From Mesorhizobium sp. NBSH29 (GTDB lineage Bacteria; Pseudomonadota; Alphaproteobacteria; Rhizobiales; Rhizobiaceae): a DNA stretch of 64,000 nucleotides. Where the stretch lies: contig NZ_CP045492.1 of NCBI RefSeq assembly GCF_015500055.1, positions 2,800,501 through 2,864,500 of the forward strand, written 5' to 3'. Positions 1-9,001 of this stretch are shown here, in pieces (position 1 is the first letter of the stretch; each line of letters starts with the position of its first letter). The notes under the pieces were generated by a model, which saw only the letters and a program-made list of their open reading frames with translations, was not told where the DNA came from and did no database searches. The position numbers were made by a program, and so were the translations under genes.

Positions 1-72
1 TCGGTCGGCAGCGTGACCATGCTGCTCTACATGATCAAGAGCGGGCTGCTACCGCCGGATCTGTTCCCGTAG
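1..72 (+). CDS. 3' end of an unidentified protein
   Basis: Only the last 23 codons and a TAG stop are inside the window. The residues are mostly hydrophobic (MLLYMIKSGLLPPDLFP at the end), which would fit a terminal membrane helix, but that is too little to name a family. The frame is open from the first base. It runs tail-to-tail into the UbiH-type gene on the other strand, the two stops overlapping by 24 bases. A chance open frame this short cannot be excluded. Confidence 0.4.
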   Translation, partial: SVGSVTMLLYMIKSGLLPPDLFP

Positions 73-1263
73 ACCCGACCATATACCGGAGAAGCCGCTG
101 CCGGGACGCAATCCTTCGCGCATGAACAACGCACGCACTGGCGCTAGCGCGCCGAGCAGGCTTAGCCCGGCGCTGCGTGCCATCTGGGCGGGCAGAAAAT
201 CGGACAACAGCGACATGTTAAGCAGATTGACCACACCGGTGCGGGCCAGAATGTCCGGTCGGCGACGACGGTTATAAAGGTCGAGCGCGGCCTGCGCGCC
301 TGGATCGGCACTATGGTCGATAACAACTTCAACGAGTTGCTGAATATCGCGGATACCAAGGTTCAAGCCCTGAGCGCCAATCGGTGGGAAAACATGGGCC
401 GCTTCGCCAACGAGCGCGACACGATTTTGGGCAAAGCGGGCCGGTAGGCCCGCTGACAGGGGATAAACCTGCCGCCCAGGTTCGACCGTCACCCGCCCCA
501 GCATTGACTGCATTTTTTCTTCCACGCGGACGCCAAGGGCAGCATCGTCGAGGCGCGACAGTTTTTCAGCGTCGTCAGGCGTGACAACCCAGACCAGACT
601 TGAGCGGTTACCGGGCAGCGGAACGGTAGTGAAAGGGCCGGTTTCGGTGTGAAACTCGGTCGAAATGTCGCCATGGGAGCGGCCGTGCGAAAACGTCAGT
701 ACGAGAGCCGCCTGTTCATAGCTGTGCGTCCTGATAGTAATGCCGGCGGCGTTGCGGGCTGGAGAAGACCGGCCATCAGCCGCAATCACAAGGTTCGCTT
801 CCAGTTCAGCCCCGTCTTCGAGAAAGGCGGTGGCGTGCTCACCAGACAATTGCCATCGCGCGACCAATGTTTTGCGCCATACGATGGCTGGTTCGTCCAG
901 CACCGCTGCCGCAAGCGCGGCAGCAAACACGCTGTTTGGTATGTTGAGGCCAAAGGCTTCCTCGCCAATCTCGCTGGCGCGAAAGGTTACCACCGGGCTT
1001 CGGATTAACCGCTTCGTGGCGTCGATGATGCGCATGACGCGCAAAGGCGCAGTTTTTTCACGGATCGGGTCGATCAGACCGAGTTCATCGAGAAAATGGA
1101 TTGCCGGCATCATCAAAGCCGTCGTGCGACGGTCATCGGTAGTTGGCGGGGGGCCGACCAACGTCACGGCAAAACCGGCGCGTGCGAGGCTGAGCGCCGC
1201 GATCAATCCCACCGGGCCGCTGCCGGCGACTAAAATATCTGACGAATTTTCTGCGCTGTCCAA
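49..1263 (-). CDS. UbiH/UbiF/COQ6-type FAD-dependent hydroxylase
   Basis: Flavoprotein aromatic monooxygenase of about 404 residues, the normal length for the UbiH/VisC family, which hydroxylates the ubiquinone ring precursor at the inner membrane. The FAD-binding GSGPVG motif is at residues 14-19, a DGRSS element lies mid-protein, and the family's GEAAHVFPPIGAQGLNLG signature (usually GDAAH) is near residues 285-303. The frame stays open far upstream, but that extension is low-complexity, has no homology I recognise and runs into pcs. I start at TTG 1263 because GAGGA (1274-1278) lies 10 bases upstream and a good promoter sits just beyond. Which ring position it hydroxylates cannot be read from sequence. 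Confidence 0.85.
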   Translation of the reverse strand: MDSAENSSDILVAGSGPVGLIAALSLARAGFAVTLVGPPPTTDDRRTTALMMPAIHFLDELGLIDPIREKTAPLRVMRIIDATKRLIRSPVVTFRASEIGEEAFGLNIPNSVFAAALAAAVLDEPAIVWRKTLVARWQLSGEHATAFLEDGAELEANLVIAADGRSSPARNAAGITIRTHSYEQAALVLTFSHGRSHGDISTEFHTETGPFTTVPLPGNRSSLVWVVTPDDAEKLSRLDDAALGVRVEEKMQSMLGRVTVEPGRQVYPLSAGLPARFAQNRVALVGEAAHVFPPIGAQGLNLGIRDIQQLVEVVIDHSADPGAQAALDLYNRRRRPDILARTGVVNLLNMSLLSDFLPAQMARSAGLSLLGALAPVRALFMREGLRPGSGFSGIWSGLREQIRR

Positions 1264-1567
1264 AGTATTTCGTTCCTCGCATAGCCCGCCACGGTGGGCC
1301 AAGCCTCCATTATAGGCGTCTGCCAGAGCCTGTTCAACGCGGCGTTTTCTCTCGGCTCGAAGGTTATCGTTCCTGTGCACGACCGTTACCTGAGGGTTTC
1401 GCCGTCCGCGCCCGGATGCAATATCGCTTGTATGGGCCGTTGGCCTGCGATTACTCTGGCGGCCAGGGGTCGGAAACGATGGGGCGGGAGCAGACATTGG
1501 CATCAAATCGGGGATCATGTGTTCTTGTGATACAAGGACCGGACACGTGCCGGGCTGAGACGCAGTG
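1264..1567. other. Divergent intergenic region between the UbiH-type gene and pcs
   Basis: About 300 bases without a credible gene. It holds the minus-strand promoter at 1309-1337 and, 30 bases before pcs, a small inverted repeat CTTGTgatACAAG that could be part of the pcs control region. I see no RNA gene or terminator in it. Confidence 0.5.
1309..1337 (-). promoter_or_regulatory. Sigma-70-type promoter of the UbiH-type gene
   Basis: On the minus strand, TTGAAC (1332-1337) is followed after 17 bases by a perfect TATAAT (1309-1314). Transcription would begin near 1302, giving a leader of about 40 bases to the TTG start at 1263. This supports the short form of the hydroxylase. Confidence 0.6.
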
Positions 1568-2353
1568 ATGAAAAAATCGCTTGCCGCCCGAATTCCCCGA
1601 AAGAAAGTGACCTGGCCGCAGGCGCGCGCGTTTTCCGTGCATCTGCTTACTGCGTCCGGCTCGTTCCTGGCGTTCCTTTCGCTGGTGGCTGCCAGCGAAC
1701 AGCGCTGGACGGCTATGTTCTGGTGGCTGGGTCTGGCGCTTTTTGTCGATGGCATCGACGGACCAATCGCGCGCAAGCTTGAGGTGAAGGAAATTCTTCC
1801 AACCTGGTCGGGTGAACTGCTCGACAACATCATCGACTATGTCACCTACGTCCTAATCCCTGCTTTTGCCCTCTACCAACGCGGCTTCATGGGCGAGAAC
1901 CTGTCCTTTGTGGCTGCGGCGATCATCGTGGTATCCAGCGCCATCTATTATGCCGACACTGGAATGAAGACGAAGGAGAACTTCTTCAAGGGCTTTCCGG
2001 TAGTGTGGAACATGGTTGTGTTCACGCTGTTTGTCATCGAACCGGGTGAATGGGTGTCGTTTGCCGTGGTGGTGGTCGCGGGCATACTCACATTCCTGCC
2101 GATCAACTTCCTGCATCCTGTCCGGGTGGTACGGCTGCGGCCGCTCAACTTGGGCATGACGCTGCTCTGGTGTGCCTTCGGGGCGCTGGCGCTGGCCCAG
2201 GCCGCGCTGGCTAACTTCTACAACCAGATCGGCGTCCTGGGCGATCAGGTCAGTATTTTGACCAAGGTGGGTATCACCATCACCGGCATCTATCTGTTTG
2301 TCATCGGCGGCGTGATGCAGCTTTTCCCGAACCTTGGACTGAAAAAGAGCTGA
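1568..2353 (+). CDS. pcs: Phosphatidylcholine synthase
   Basis: Integral membrane CDP-alcohol phosphatidyltransferase of 261 residues that condenses CDP-diacylglycerol with choline to give phosphatidylcholine, the route typical of rhizobia and Brucella. The Pcs form of the family motif is intact: D64-G65-x2-A68-R69-x12-G82-x3-D86-x3-D90. The opening AFSVHLLTASGSFLAFL, the GFPVVWNM segment and the LPINFLHPVRV segment match what I know of Sinorhizobium Pcs, and there are about eight hydrophobic segments. A GTG lies directly before the ATG; I take the ATG. qor follows four bases after the stop, so the two are probably cotranscribed. Confidence 0.93.
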   Translation: MKKSLAARIPRKKVTWPQARAFSVHLLTASGSFLAFLSLVAASEQRWTAMFWWLGLALFVDGIDGPIARKLEVKEILPTWSGELLDNIIDYVTYVLIPAFALYQRGFMGENLSFVAAAIIVVSSAIYYADTGMKTKENFFKGFPVVWNMVVFTLFVIEPGEWVSFAVVVVAGILTFLPINFLHPVRVVRLRPLNLGMTLLWCAFGALALAQAALANFYNQIGVLGDQVSILTKVGITITGIYLFVIGGVMQLFPNLGLKKS

Positions 2354-2357
2354 CACC

Positions 2358-3335
2358 ATGAGCACCACGATTGAAGTCGCCGCTTATGGCGGACCCGACG
2401 TCCTGTCCATCGTGGACCGCGATCCGGGCCATCCCGGGCCAGGCGAAGTGTTGATCCGGCACGCGGCCATTGGGCTGAATTTTCTCGACGTCTACTACCG
2501 TTCCGGCCTCTACCCGGTGCCAGATGGTCTGCCGCTCGTGCTAGGCAGCGAAGGCTCAGGCGTGGTCCTGGAAATCGGGGCTGGGGTGAGCGATCTCAAA
2601 CCTGGCGAACGTGTGGCCTACACCGTTCCGCTTGGTGCCTACCGCGCGGAGCGCGTCATCGCGGCTGACCGGCTGGTCAGGGTACCGGACACCATCGCCG
2701 ACGATCAGGCGGCGGCGATGATGCTGAAGGGCATGACGGCTGAATATTTGCTGCGCCGCACCTTCAAGGTCGCGCCCGGCCAAACCGTTCTCTACCATGC
2801 GGCGGCAGGTGGCGTGGGCCTGATGCTTGGCCAGTGGGCCAAGCATTTGGGGGCCACGGTCATCGGGACAGCAAGTTCGGCTGAAAAAATTGCCATCGCC
2901 AAAGCGCATGGTTTTGACCATGTGATCAATTACCGCGACGATGATTTTGTTGGCGCGGTCAAAGATATCACCGGTGGCGCCCTGTGTGATGTCGTTTACG
3001 ATTCTGTCGGCAAGGATACGTTTCCGGGATCGCTTGACTGCCTGAAGCCGTTCGGCATGTTTGTCAGCTTCGGCCAGTCCTCTGGGCCATTGCCGCCATT
3101 CAATCTGGCCCTCCTGTCGCAAAAGGGGTCGCTCTACGCCACGCGACCGTCCATCTACAGCTACAATGCCAAGCGAGAGGCACTTGTTGCTTCGGCCGAG
3201 GCGCTGTTTGATGTCGTTGCGAAGGGCGTGGTGAGCGTTGACATCTACCAGCGTTTTGATCTGAAGAACGTCGCGCAGGCACACGCCGATCTCGAAGCCC
3301 GCAAGACCACCGGCACCTCGGTTCTGATACCGTAG
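2358..3335 (+). CDS. qor: NADPH:quinone oxidoreductase, zinc-free MDR family
   Basis: Medium-chain dehydrogenase/reductase of 325 residues, the usual length for quinone oxidoreductase (zeta-crystallin type), which passes electrons from NADPH to quinones in the cytosol. The N-terminal GroES-like fold has GLNFLDVYYRSGLYP near residue 37. The Rossmann motif AAAGGVGLMLGQWAK is near residue 148, followed by a TASSAEK region typical of NADPH binding. The cysteine ligands of zinc alcohol dehydrogenases are absent, as expected. It starts four bases after pcs. The physiological substrate is unknown; the symbol is by family. Confidence 0.88.
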   Translation: MSTTIEVAAYGGPDVLSIVDRDPGHPGPGEVLIRHAAIGLNFLDVYYRSGLYPVPDGLPLVLGSEGSGVVLEIGAGVSDLKPGERVAYTVPLGAYRAERVIAADRLVRVPDTIADDQAAAMMLKGMTAEYLLRRTFKVAPGQTVLYHAAAGGVGLMLGQWAKHLGATVIGTASSAEKIAIAKAHGFDHVINYRDDDFVGAVKDITGGALCDVVYDSVGKDTFPGSLDCLKPFGMFVSFGQSSGPLPPFNLALLSQKGSLYATRPSIYSYNAKREALVASAEALFDVVAKGVVSVDIYQRFDLKNVAQAHADLEARKTTGTSVLIP

Positions 3336-3451
3336 CTTACGCTGGTTTTCTTGAAGCACTTTCAAGCCGGCTCCCGCTTTGCGTTGTGGTCAAGGCGCCT
3401 ACGATGCATGCTAGGGAACAGATAAGGTCCGCAAAGGGCCGGAGGGGCATA

Positions 3452-5023
3452 GTGGAAGCCAGTTCTGCGACAGAAGCACAAAACCTGCTTGAGGTGCGCG
3501 GCCTGACCAAAATTTTTGGCACGCTCAGAGCATGTGACAGTGTCGACCTGACAATTGCCAAGGGCGAAATACATGCCCTGTTGGGCGAAAACGGCGCCGG
3601 AAAATCCACGCTTGTCAAAATGCTGTTCGGCTCGCTCGAACCCCATTCGGGCGAAATACTCTGGAATGGCAAGCCAGTCCGCATCGCCAATCCCCATTCC
3701 GCCAAGAAGCTGGGCATTGGCATGGTATTTCAGCACTTTTCACTGTTCGAGGCACTGACCGCGGCTGAAAATATCGCGCTCTCGCTCAATGACGGCACGC
3801 CGATCGGCACCATCGCCGCCAAGGCAAAAGCTCTTTCATACGCCTACGGTCTGCCGCTTGATCCGTTCTCGCATGTCGGCGATCTGTCAGTAGGCGAGCG
3901 CCAACGCATCGAGATTATACGCTGCCTGCTACAGACGCCGGAGCTCATCATCCTCGATGAGCCAACATCAGTGTTGACGCCGCAGGAGGCCGACCGTCTG
4001 TTCGAGACGCTGGAGCGGCTGCGCACCGAAGGCAAATCGATCCTCTACATTTCGCATCGCCTGGAAGAGGTCAAACGTATGTGCGACCGCGCCACCGTGC
4101 TGCGACATGGCAAAGTGGTGGGCCATTGCAACCCGCGTGACGAAACGGCAGCCTCGCTGGCACGCATGATGGTTGGCGCTGAGATCGGCACCATCACCCG
4201 TTCGCCGACCCCGGATATAGATGCCGCCGAGCCTCTGCTGGAGATCAAAAATCTCGACCGTGAACCAGCGACGCCATTTTCCATTCCGCTGCGTGACATC
4301 TCGCTCAACGTCCGCGCCGGCGAGGTGATCGGCATCGCCGGTGTTGCCGGCAACGGTCAGGGCGAATTCTTCGAATCAGTCTCGGGCGAAGCGCTGCAGG
4401 ACGATGCCGCAACGATACGCATTCGCGGTCAAGATGCGGGGCGGCTCTCAATCACGGGCCGGCGTCTGTTGGGAGCAGCTTTTGTTCCGGAGGAACGGCT
4501 TGGCCATGGTGCGGCTCCGCGCATGAGGTTGTCGGACAATCTTTTGCTGTCGCGTCACGCGACCGACTGCAAAGTTTTCCTGGGTGCCGCTGGCACGGTC
4601 CGCACTGGCGCAGTTAAGGCAGCGGCGCAACGCATCATCGAAGAGATGGACGTGCGCAAGAGTGCGGTCGACCCTGAAGCAGCAGCGCTCTCCGGAGGGA
4701 ACTTGCAAAAATTCATCATCGGTCGCGAACTGGATCGTCAGCCTTCGGTTATGATCGTCAATCAACCGACATGGGGCGTGGATGCCGGCGCTGCCGCGCG
4801 CATCCGTCAGTCGCTGATTGAGCTCGCGCGCGCCGGGTCCGCGGTGCTGGTGATCAGCCAGGACCTTGATGAACTCTTCGAGATTTCCGACCTCATCGCC
4901 GTCATGCACAATGGCACACTGTCGGCGCCTATGCCGCGCGCTGAGGCGACGTTTGAAAAAATCGGCCTGCTGATGGGCGGAGCAGAATCGGGCCATGTCG
5001 AACCGGTGCGGGAGATGGCATGA
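3452..5023 (+). CDS. ABC importer ATPase, tandem domains, BMP/nucleoside type
   Basis: Cytoplasmic ATPase of 523 residues with two ABC domains, as in the RbsA/YufO (NupO) group. Domain 1 has a full Walker A GENGAGKST, signature LSVGERQR and Walker B LIILDEPT. Domain 2 has LSGGNLQKF, but its P-loop is degenerate (GNGQGE, no GKS/T) and its Walker B carries Asn-Gln in place of Asp-Glu (VNQPTWGVD); one dead site is common in this family. Starts are possible at GTG 3386, ATG 3404 and GTG 3452. I chose 3452 because GGAGGGG lies just before it and the family begins there. Its stop overlaps the permease start by four bases (ATGA). Confidence 0.9.
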   Translation: MEASSATEAQNLLEVRGLTKIFGTLRACDSVDLTIAKGEIHALLGENGAGKSTLVKMLFGSLEPHSGEILWNGKPVRIANPHSAKKLGIGMVFQHFSLFEALTAAENIALSLNDGTPIGTIAAKAKALSYAYGLPLDPFSHVGDLSVGERQRIEIIRCLLQTPELIILDEPTSVLTPQEADRLFETLERLRTEGKSILYISHRLEEVKRMCDRATVLRHGKVVGHCNPRDETAASLARMMVGAEIGTITRSPTPDIDAAEPLLEIKNLDREPATPFSIPLRDISLNVRAGEVIGIAGVAGNGQGEFFESVSGEALQDDAATIRIRGQDAGRLSITGRRLLGAAFVPEERLGHGAAPRMRLSDNLLLSRHATDCKVFLGAAGTVRTGAVKAAAQRIIEEMDVRKSAVDPEAAALSGGNLQKFIIGRELDRQPSVMIVNQPTWGVDAGAAARIRQSLIELARAGSAVLVISQDLDELFEISDLIAVMHNGTLSAPMPRAEATFEKIGLLMGGAESGHVEPVREMA

Positions 5024-6117
5024 TGCGGCTCGAATTGGTCAAGCGTCCCGAACAATCAGCGCTGTTTGCTGCACTGTCGCCCTTCATCGCGCTTGGGCTG
5101 ACGCTGATAGCCGGCGCGATCATGTTTTCGCTGCTGGGCAAAAACCCGGTCGACGCGCTCTATTACTATTTCGTCGATCCGCTGCGTGAAGTTTGGTCGC
5201 TGCATGAACTGGCGGTCAAAGCCGCGCCGCTGATCCTGATCGCGGTCGGGCTATCGGTCTGTTATCTGTCCAACAACTGGAACATCGGTGCCGAAGGCCA
5301 GTTCACCATCGGCGCGATTACAGGTTCCATCCTGCCGGTACTGGTGCCCGACTTGCAGAACTGGGCAGTCTTGCCGCTGATGCTAATTATGGGCATGGCC
5401 GGCGGCGCCGCTTACGCGGCTATCCCGGCCTTCCTGAAGGCGCGTTTCAACACCAACGAAATTCTCACAAGCCTGATGCTGGTCTATGTTGCCCAGCTCC
5501 TTCTCGACTGGCTGGTGCGCGGCCCCTGGCGCAATCCAGCTGGCATGAACTTTCCCGAAACCCGCAATTTTCACGAATATGCGGTGCTGCCTGAAATTAT
5601 GGCTGCCTCGGGCCGCGCCCACTGGGGATTTGTCTTTGCATTAGTGGCTGCAGTCGTCGTCTGGTTCATTCTGGCGCGCACGCTCAAGGGATTTGAGGTC
5701 AAGGTTTTGGGGCAGAGCCCGCGGGCCGGGGCTTTTGCCGGCTTCTCGAGCACCGGCATGATCTTTTTCGCCTTCCTCTTGTCTGGCGCGCTTGCTGGCC
5801 TTGCCGGGATCTCGGAAGTGTCCGGCGCCATCGGGCAGCTGCGCCCCACCATTTCCCCCGGCTACGGCTTTGCCGCTATCATCGTTGCGTTTCTGGGACG
5901 GCTTAATCCGCTTGGCATCGTCGCGGCGGGGCTTGTGCTGGCGTTGTCCTATCTTGGTGGCGAAGCAGCGCAGATTTCAATCGGCGTGTCCGACAAGGTG
6001 GTTCGCGCCTTCCAGGGCATGCTGTTGTTCTCGGTACTCGCCTGCGACACGCTGATCCACTACCGCATTCGCCTTGCCCGAACGGCTAGGGCAGGGGAGG
6101 TTGCCCATCATGTTTGA
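5020..6117 (+). CDS. ABC importer permease, BMP/nucleoside type, first subunit
   Basis: Membrane protein of 365 residues of the BPD_transp_2 permease class (YufP/NupP-like, related to RbsC/LivH). The family stretch LSNNWNIGAEGQF lies near residue 85, the cytoplasmic coupling region with RFNTNEILTSLM follows, and PGYGFAAIIVAFLGR is near residue 282. About ten hydrophobic segments are visible. It overlaps the ATPase gene by four bases and the next permease by eight, so translation of the set is coupled. Together they would form the heterodimeric channel for the importer. Confidence 0.9.
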   Translation: MMRLELVKRPEQSALFAALSPFIALGLTLIAGAIMFSLLGKNPVDALYYYFVDPLREVWSLHELAVKAAPLILIAVGLSVCYLSNNWNIGAEGQFTIGAITGSILPVLVPDLQNWAVLPLMLIMGMAGGAAYAAIPAFLKARFNTNEILTSLMLVYVAQLLLDWLVRGPWRNPAGMNFPETRNFHEYAVLPEIMAASGRAHWGFVFALVAAVVVWFILARTLKGFEVKVLGQSPRAGAFAGFSSTGMIFFAFLLSGALAGLAGISEVSGAIGQLRPTISPGYGFAAIIVAFLGRLNPLGIVAAGLVLALSYLGGEAAQISIGVSDKVVRAFQGMLLFSVLACDTLIHYRIRLARTARAGEVAHHV

Positions 6118-7024
6118 GCAGATATTGATCACCATCGCGACTGCCGCGACGCCCCTCCTGATTGCCGCCGTCGGGGAACTCGTGGTCGAGCGCTCCGGCG
6201 TTCTGAACCTCGGTGTCGAGGGCATGATGGTCATGGGTGCTGTCACCGGGTTTGGCGTTGCGCTCACCACTGGCTCGCCATGGCTGGGGGCGCTCGCAGC
6301 AATCGTCGTCGGGGCCCTGTTCTCGCTACTTTTCGGCTTTCTGACGTTGACACTTGTCACCAACCAGGTGGCGACAGGACTTGCGCTGACCCTTCTTGGC
6401 CTCGGCCTGTCGGGCATGATCGGAGAGGGCTTTGTCGGCCAACCGGGCGTCAAAATGAGCAGCATCGACATTCCCTATCTTACCGATCTGCCGCTGGTCG
6501 GCAAAATGCTGTTTGGTCAGGATCCGCTGTTCTATCTGTCCCTGCTGCTCACCGCGGCTGTGGCCTGGTTCCTTTTCCGCTCACGCGCCGGGCTGACGCT
6601 GCGCTCCATCGGCGACAACCACACATCTGCACACGCGCTCGGTATCAATGTCATCGGTATCCGCTATCTGGCGGTCATGTTCGGCGGTGCCTGTGCCGGC
6701 CTTGCCGGTGCCTACCTGTCGCTGGTCTATACGCCGCAATGGATTGAGAACATGACTGCCGGTCGTGGCTGGATCGCGCTGGCGCTGGTGGTGTTTGCAT
6801 CGTGGCGTCCCTGGCGGGTTCTGGCCGGCGCGTATCTGTTCGGCGCGGTTTCCATTGGCCAGTTGCATGCGCAGGCGCTCGGTATTGGCGTACCCTCGCA
6901 ACTGCTCTCCGCACTTCCCTATCTGGCAACAATCGTCGTTCTGGTCCTCATATCGCGGAACCGCCGCTTGACGATGATCAATACACCGGCTTCTCTGGGG
7001 CGGCCTTTCGTGCCAGACCGCTAA
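6110..7024 (+). CDS. ABC importer permease, BMP/nucleoside type, second subunit
   Basis: Membrane protein of 304 residues, the YufQ/NupQ-like partner permease. It shows the characteristic early motif ERSGVLNLGVEGMM near residue 27 and RSIGDNHTSAHALGI near residue 166, with about eight hydrophobic segments. Start ATG 6110 has GGGGAGG nine bases upstream and overlaps the preceding gene by eight bases, so I reject earlier in-frame starts. The 106-base gap to the binding-protein gene suggests the latter may also have its own promoter. Confidence 0.9.
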   Translation: MFEQILITIATAATPLLIAAVGELVVERSGVLNLGVEGMMVMGAVTGFGVALTTGSPWLGALAAIVVGALFSLLFGFLTLTLVTNQVATGLALTLLGLGLSGMIGEGFVGQPGVKMSSIDIPYLTDLPLVGKMLFGQDPLFYLSLLLTAAVAWFLFRSRAGLTLRSIGDNHTSAHALGINVIGIRYLAVMFGGACAGLAGAYLSLVYTPQWIENMTAGRGWIALALVVFASWRPWRVLAGAYLFGAVSIGQLHAQALGIGVPSQLLSALPYLATIVVLVLISRNRRLTMINTPASLGRPFVPDR

Positions 7025-7130
7025 CGTATGATCCAGACGGGGAAATCGGACGGGACACCAAGAAAAAACCTATAAAAACAACAACAGACGGGATAGATAT
7101 TTCCGCAACACCCTCAAGAGGACGAACACA

Positions 7131-8201
7131 ATGAAAAAAACTCTTCTCTCTTTTGCTACAGCGGCAGCAGTGCTGTCGTTTGGCGCTGTCTCCGCTGAGG
7201 CGGCGACAAAAGCCTGCTTCATCTATGTCGGCCCGATCGGCGATTTCGGCTGGTCCTACCAGCACCATCAGGGCCTTGAGGAAATGAAAAAGGAACTCGG
7301 CGACCAGGTCGAGACCGCCTATCTCGAAAGCGTGCCGGAAGGCGCCGATGCGGAGCGTGCAATTGAGCGTTTCGCCCGCTCGGGCTGCAACATCATTTTC
7401 ACCACCTCATTCGGCTATATGGATCCGACCAACAAGGTTGCCGGCAAGTTTCCAGATGTGAAGTTCGAGCACGCCACCGGCTACAAGCGCGAACATCCGA
7501 ATGTTGCCTCCTACAATTCCAAATTCTACGAAGGTCGCTACATCCAGGGCATCATCGCCGGAAAACTGTCGAAGGCCGGCGTTGCGGGCTACATCGCATC
7601 CTTCCCGATCCCCGAAGTAGTGATGGGCATCAACGCCTTCGTGCTCGGCGCACAGTCGGTCAACGCTGACTTCAAGGTCAAGGTCGTCTGGGCGAACACC
7701 TGGTTTGATCCTGGAAAGGAAGCCGATGCCGCCAAGGCGCTGATCGACCAGGGTGTCGATATCATCACCCAGCACACCGACTCCACCGCGCCAATGCAGG
7801 TCGCGACCGAGCGTGGCATCAAGGCTTTTGGCCAAGCTTCGGACATGATCAAGTTCGGTCCTGAAACACAGCTCACGTCTATCGTAGACGATTGGGGGCC
7901 TTACTACACCGAGCGCGTCAAAGCAGTGATCGACGGCACCTGGACCCAGCATGATGTTTGGGGCGGCATGAAGGAGGGCCATGTGGTGATGGCGCCGTAC
8001 ACGAACATGCCCGACGACGTGAAGAAGCTGGCCGAGGAAACGCAGGCCAAGATCACGTCCGGAGAATTCGATCCATTCACCGGCCCGATTGCCAAGCAGG
8101 ATGGCAGCGAGTGGCTGAAGGATGGTGAAAAGGCAGATGTCGGCACGCTTCTTGGCATGAATTTCTACGTCAAAGGCGTGGACGACAAGCTGCCGCAATA
8201 A
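7131..8201 (+). CDS. BMP-family periplasmic substrate-binding protein
   Basis: Solute receptor of 356 residues for the ABC importer just upstream. It has a classical Sec signal peptide (KKTLLSFATAAAVLSFGAV) with likely cleavage after SAEA near residue 24, and no lipobox. The mature part reads as a basic-membrane-protein (BmpA/Med) fold: FIYVGPIGDFGWSYQHHQG at its start, then EGRYIQGIIAGKLSK and DIITQHTDSTAPMQ. Relatives bind purine nucleosides, but some bind other small molecules, so the ligand is open. AGAGGA before the ATG is a good ribosome site. A strong terminator follows at 8226. Confidence 0.92.
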   Translation: MKKTLLSFATAAAVLSFGAVSAEAATKACFIYVGPIGDFGWSYQHHQGLEEMKKELGDQVETAYLESVPEGADAERAIERFARSGCNIIFTTSFGYMDPTNKVAGKFPDVKFEHATGYKREHPNVASYNSKFYEGRYIQGIIAGKLSKAGVAGYIASFPIPEVVMGINAFVLGAQSVNADFKVKVVWANTWFDPGKEADAAKALIDQGVDIITQHTDSTAPMQVATERGIKAFGQASDMIKFGPETQLTSIVDDWGPYYTERVKAVIDGTWTQHDVWGGMKEGHVVMAPYTNMPDDVKKLAEETQAKITSGEFDPFTGPIAKQDGSEWLKDGEKADVGTLLGMNFYVKGVDDKLPQ

Positions 8202-8225
8202 GTTCGGCTGCAAACTGTGAATGGG

Positions 8226-8252
8226 AAAGGGCGCCGCGGCGCCCTTTTTCTT
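8226..8252 (+). terminator. Rho-independent terminator of the ABC importer operon
   Basis: AAAGGGCGC and GCGCCCTTT form a nine-pair stem around a CGCG loop, followed by a T-rich run (TTCTTTT). It lies 24 bases after the binding-protein stop. Confidence 0.85.
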
Positions 8253-8280
8253 TTGGCGCTGCCGCCACTTCCTGACAGAA

Positions 8281-8309
8281 CCCTTCCTGACACAGGGTTG
8301 TCAGGAGGG
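8281..8309. repeat. Inverted repeat ahead of the GST gene
   Basis: CCCTTCCTGACA (8281-8292) pairs with TGTCAGGAGGG (8299-8309) around a six-base loop with one bulge. A further copy of CTTCCTGACA lies directly upstream. It sits about 40 bases before the GST start, so it could be an operator or a leader hairpin. There is no T-run after it. Confidence 0.5.
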
Positions 8310-8347
8310 CTTTGCTATAAAGGCGGCATCGTCCAAGGGGAAAGACC

Positions 8348-8998
8348 ATGTTGAAATTTTATCACGCTCCGTTCTCACGCTCATTCGGCGTCTTCTGGCT
8401 TCTTGCCGAGCTTGGGATCGAGTATGAAATGGTCGAAGTGGATATTCACGGCGATCATGGCGCGCCGGAACAGTTTCGCCAGATCCAGCCCAGCAAGAAG
8501 GTGCCGGCCATTGATCACAATGGCTCCCTCATCACCGAACGTGCGGCTATCACGATTTACCTCGCCGAAGCCTTTCCCCAGACCGGACTGGCACCCGCTA
8601 TCGGCGACCCTGACAGGGCCAAATTCCTGACATGGAACGTCTATTGCGATTCTGTCTTCGACCCGGTTTTGTGCGCGCGCGCTCATGATCTGGTCTATAG
8701 GAACATGGACTATCCATTCGGGCTGTTCGACGACATGGTCGACAATGTCGAGCGCCATCTTGAACAAAACGAGTTCGCTGCAGGCAGCCGTTTCACGGCC
8801 GCCGACACGCATCTGGGTTCATCCATTCTTTATACAATGGACATGATGAAACTGCTCCCCGAAAGACCTGCATTCCGGGACTACGCCAACCGCATGGCCG
8901 CCCGTGAAGCCTATCAGGCAACATCCCAGCGCGATTACGGAATGGCGATCAAGCTGCCCCATTTTCAAAAACAGTTTGGATCAGGGCAAGCCGGCTAA
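8348..8998 (+). CDS. Glutathione S-transferase family protein
   Basis: Cytosolic protein of 216 residues, the usual GST length. The N-terminal thioredoxin-like domain opens KFYHAPFSRSFGVFWLL, with a Ser at the expected catalytic position near residue 9. The cis-proline motif KKVPAIDHNG is near residue 54, followed by ITERAAITIYLAEAF, the usual glutathione gamma-glutamyl contact (here Glu-Arg rather than Glu-Ser). The helical C-terminal domain has ADTHLGSSI. GSTs conjugate glutathione to electrophiles; the substrate here is unknown. Its stop is only three bases from the stop of the convergent acyltransferase gene. Confidence 0.88.
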   Translation: MLKFYHAPFSRSFGVFWLLAELGIEYEMVEVDIHGDHGAPEQFRQIQPSKKVPAIDHNGSLITERAAITIYLAEAFPQTGLAPAIGDPDRAKFLTWNVYCDSVFDPVLCARAHDLVYRNMDYPFGLFDDMVDNVERHLEQNEFAAGSRFTAADTHLGSSILYTMDMMKLLPERPAFRDYANRMAAREAYQATSQRDYGMAIKLPHFQKQFGSGQAG

Positions 8999-9001
8999 AA
9001 T

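Noticed and set aside
1264-1833. A 190-residue N-terminal extension of the UbiH-type hydroxylase.
   Set aside because: It overlaps pcs on the other strand, is low-complexity and has no family similarity. A promoter and ribosome site support the shorter form.
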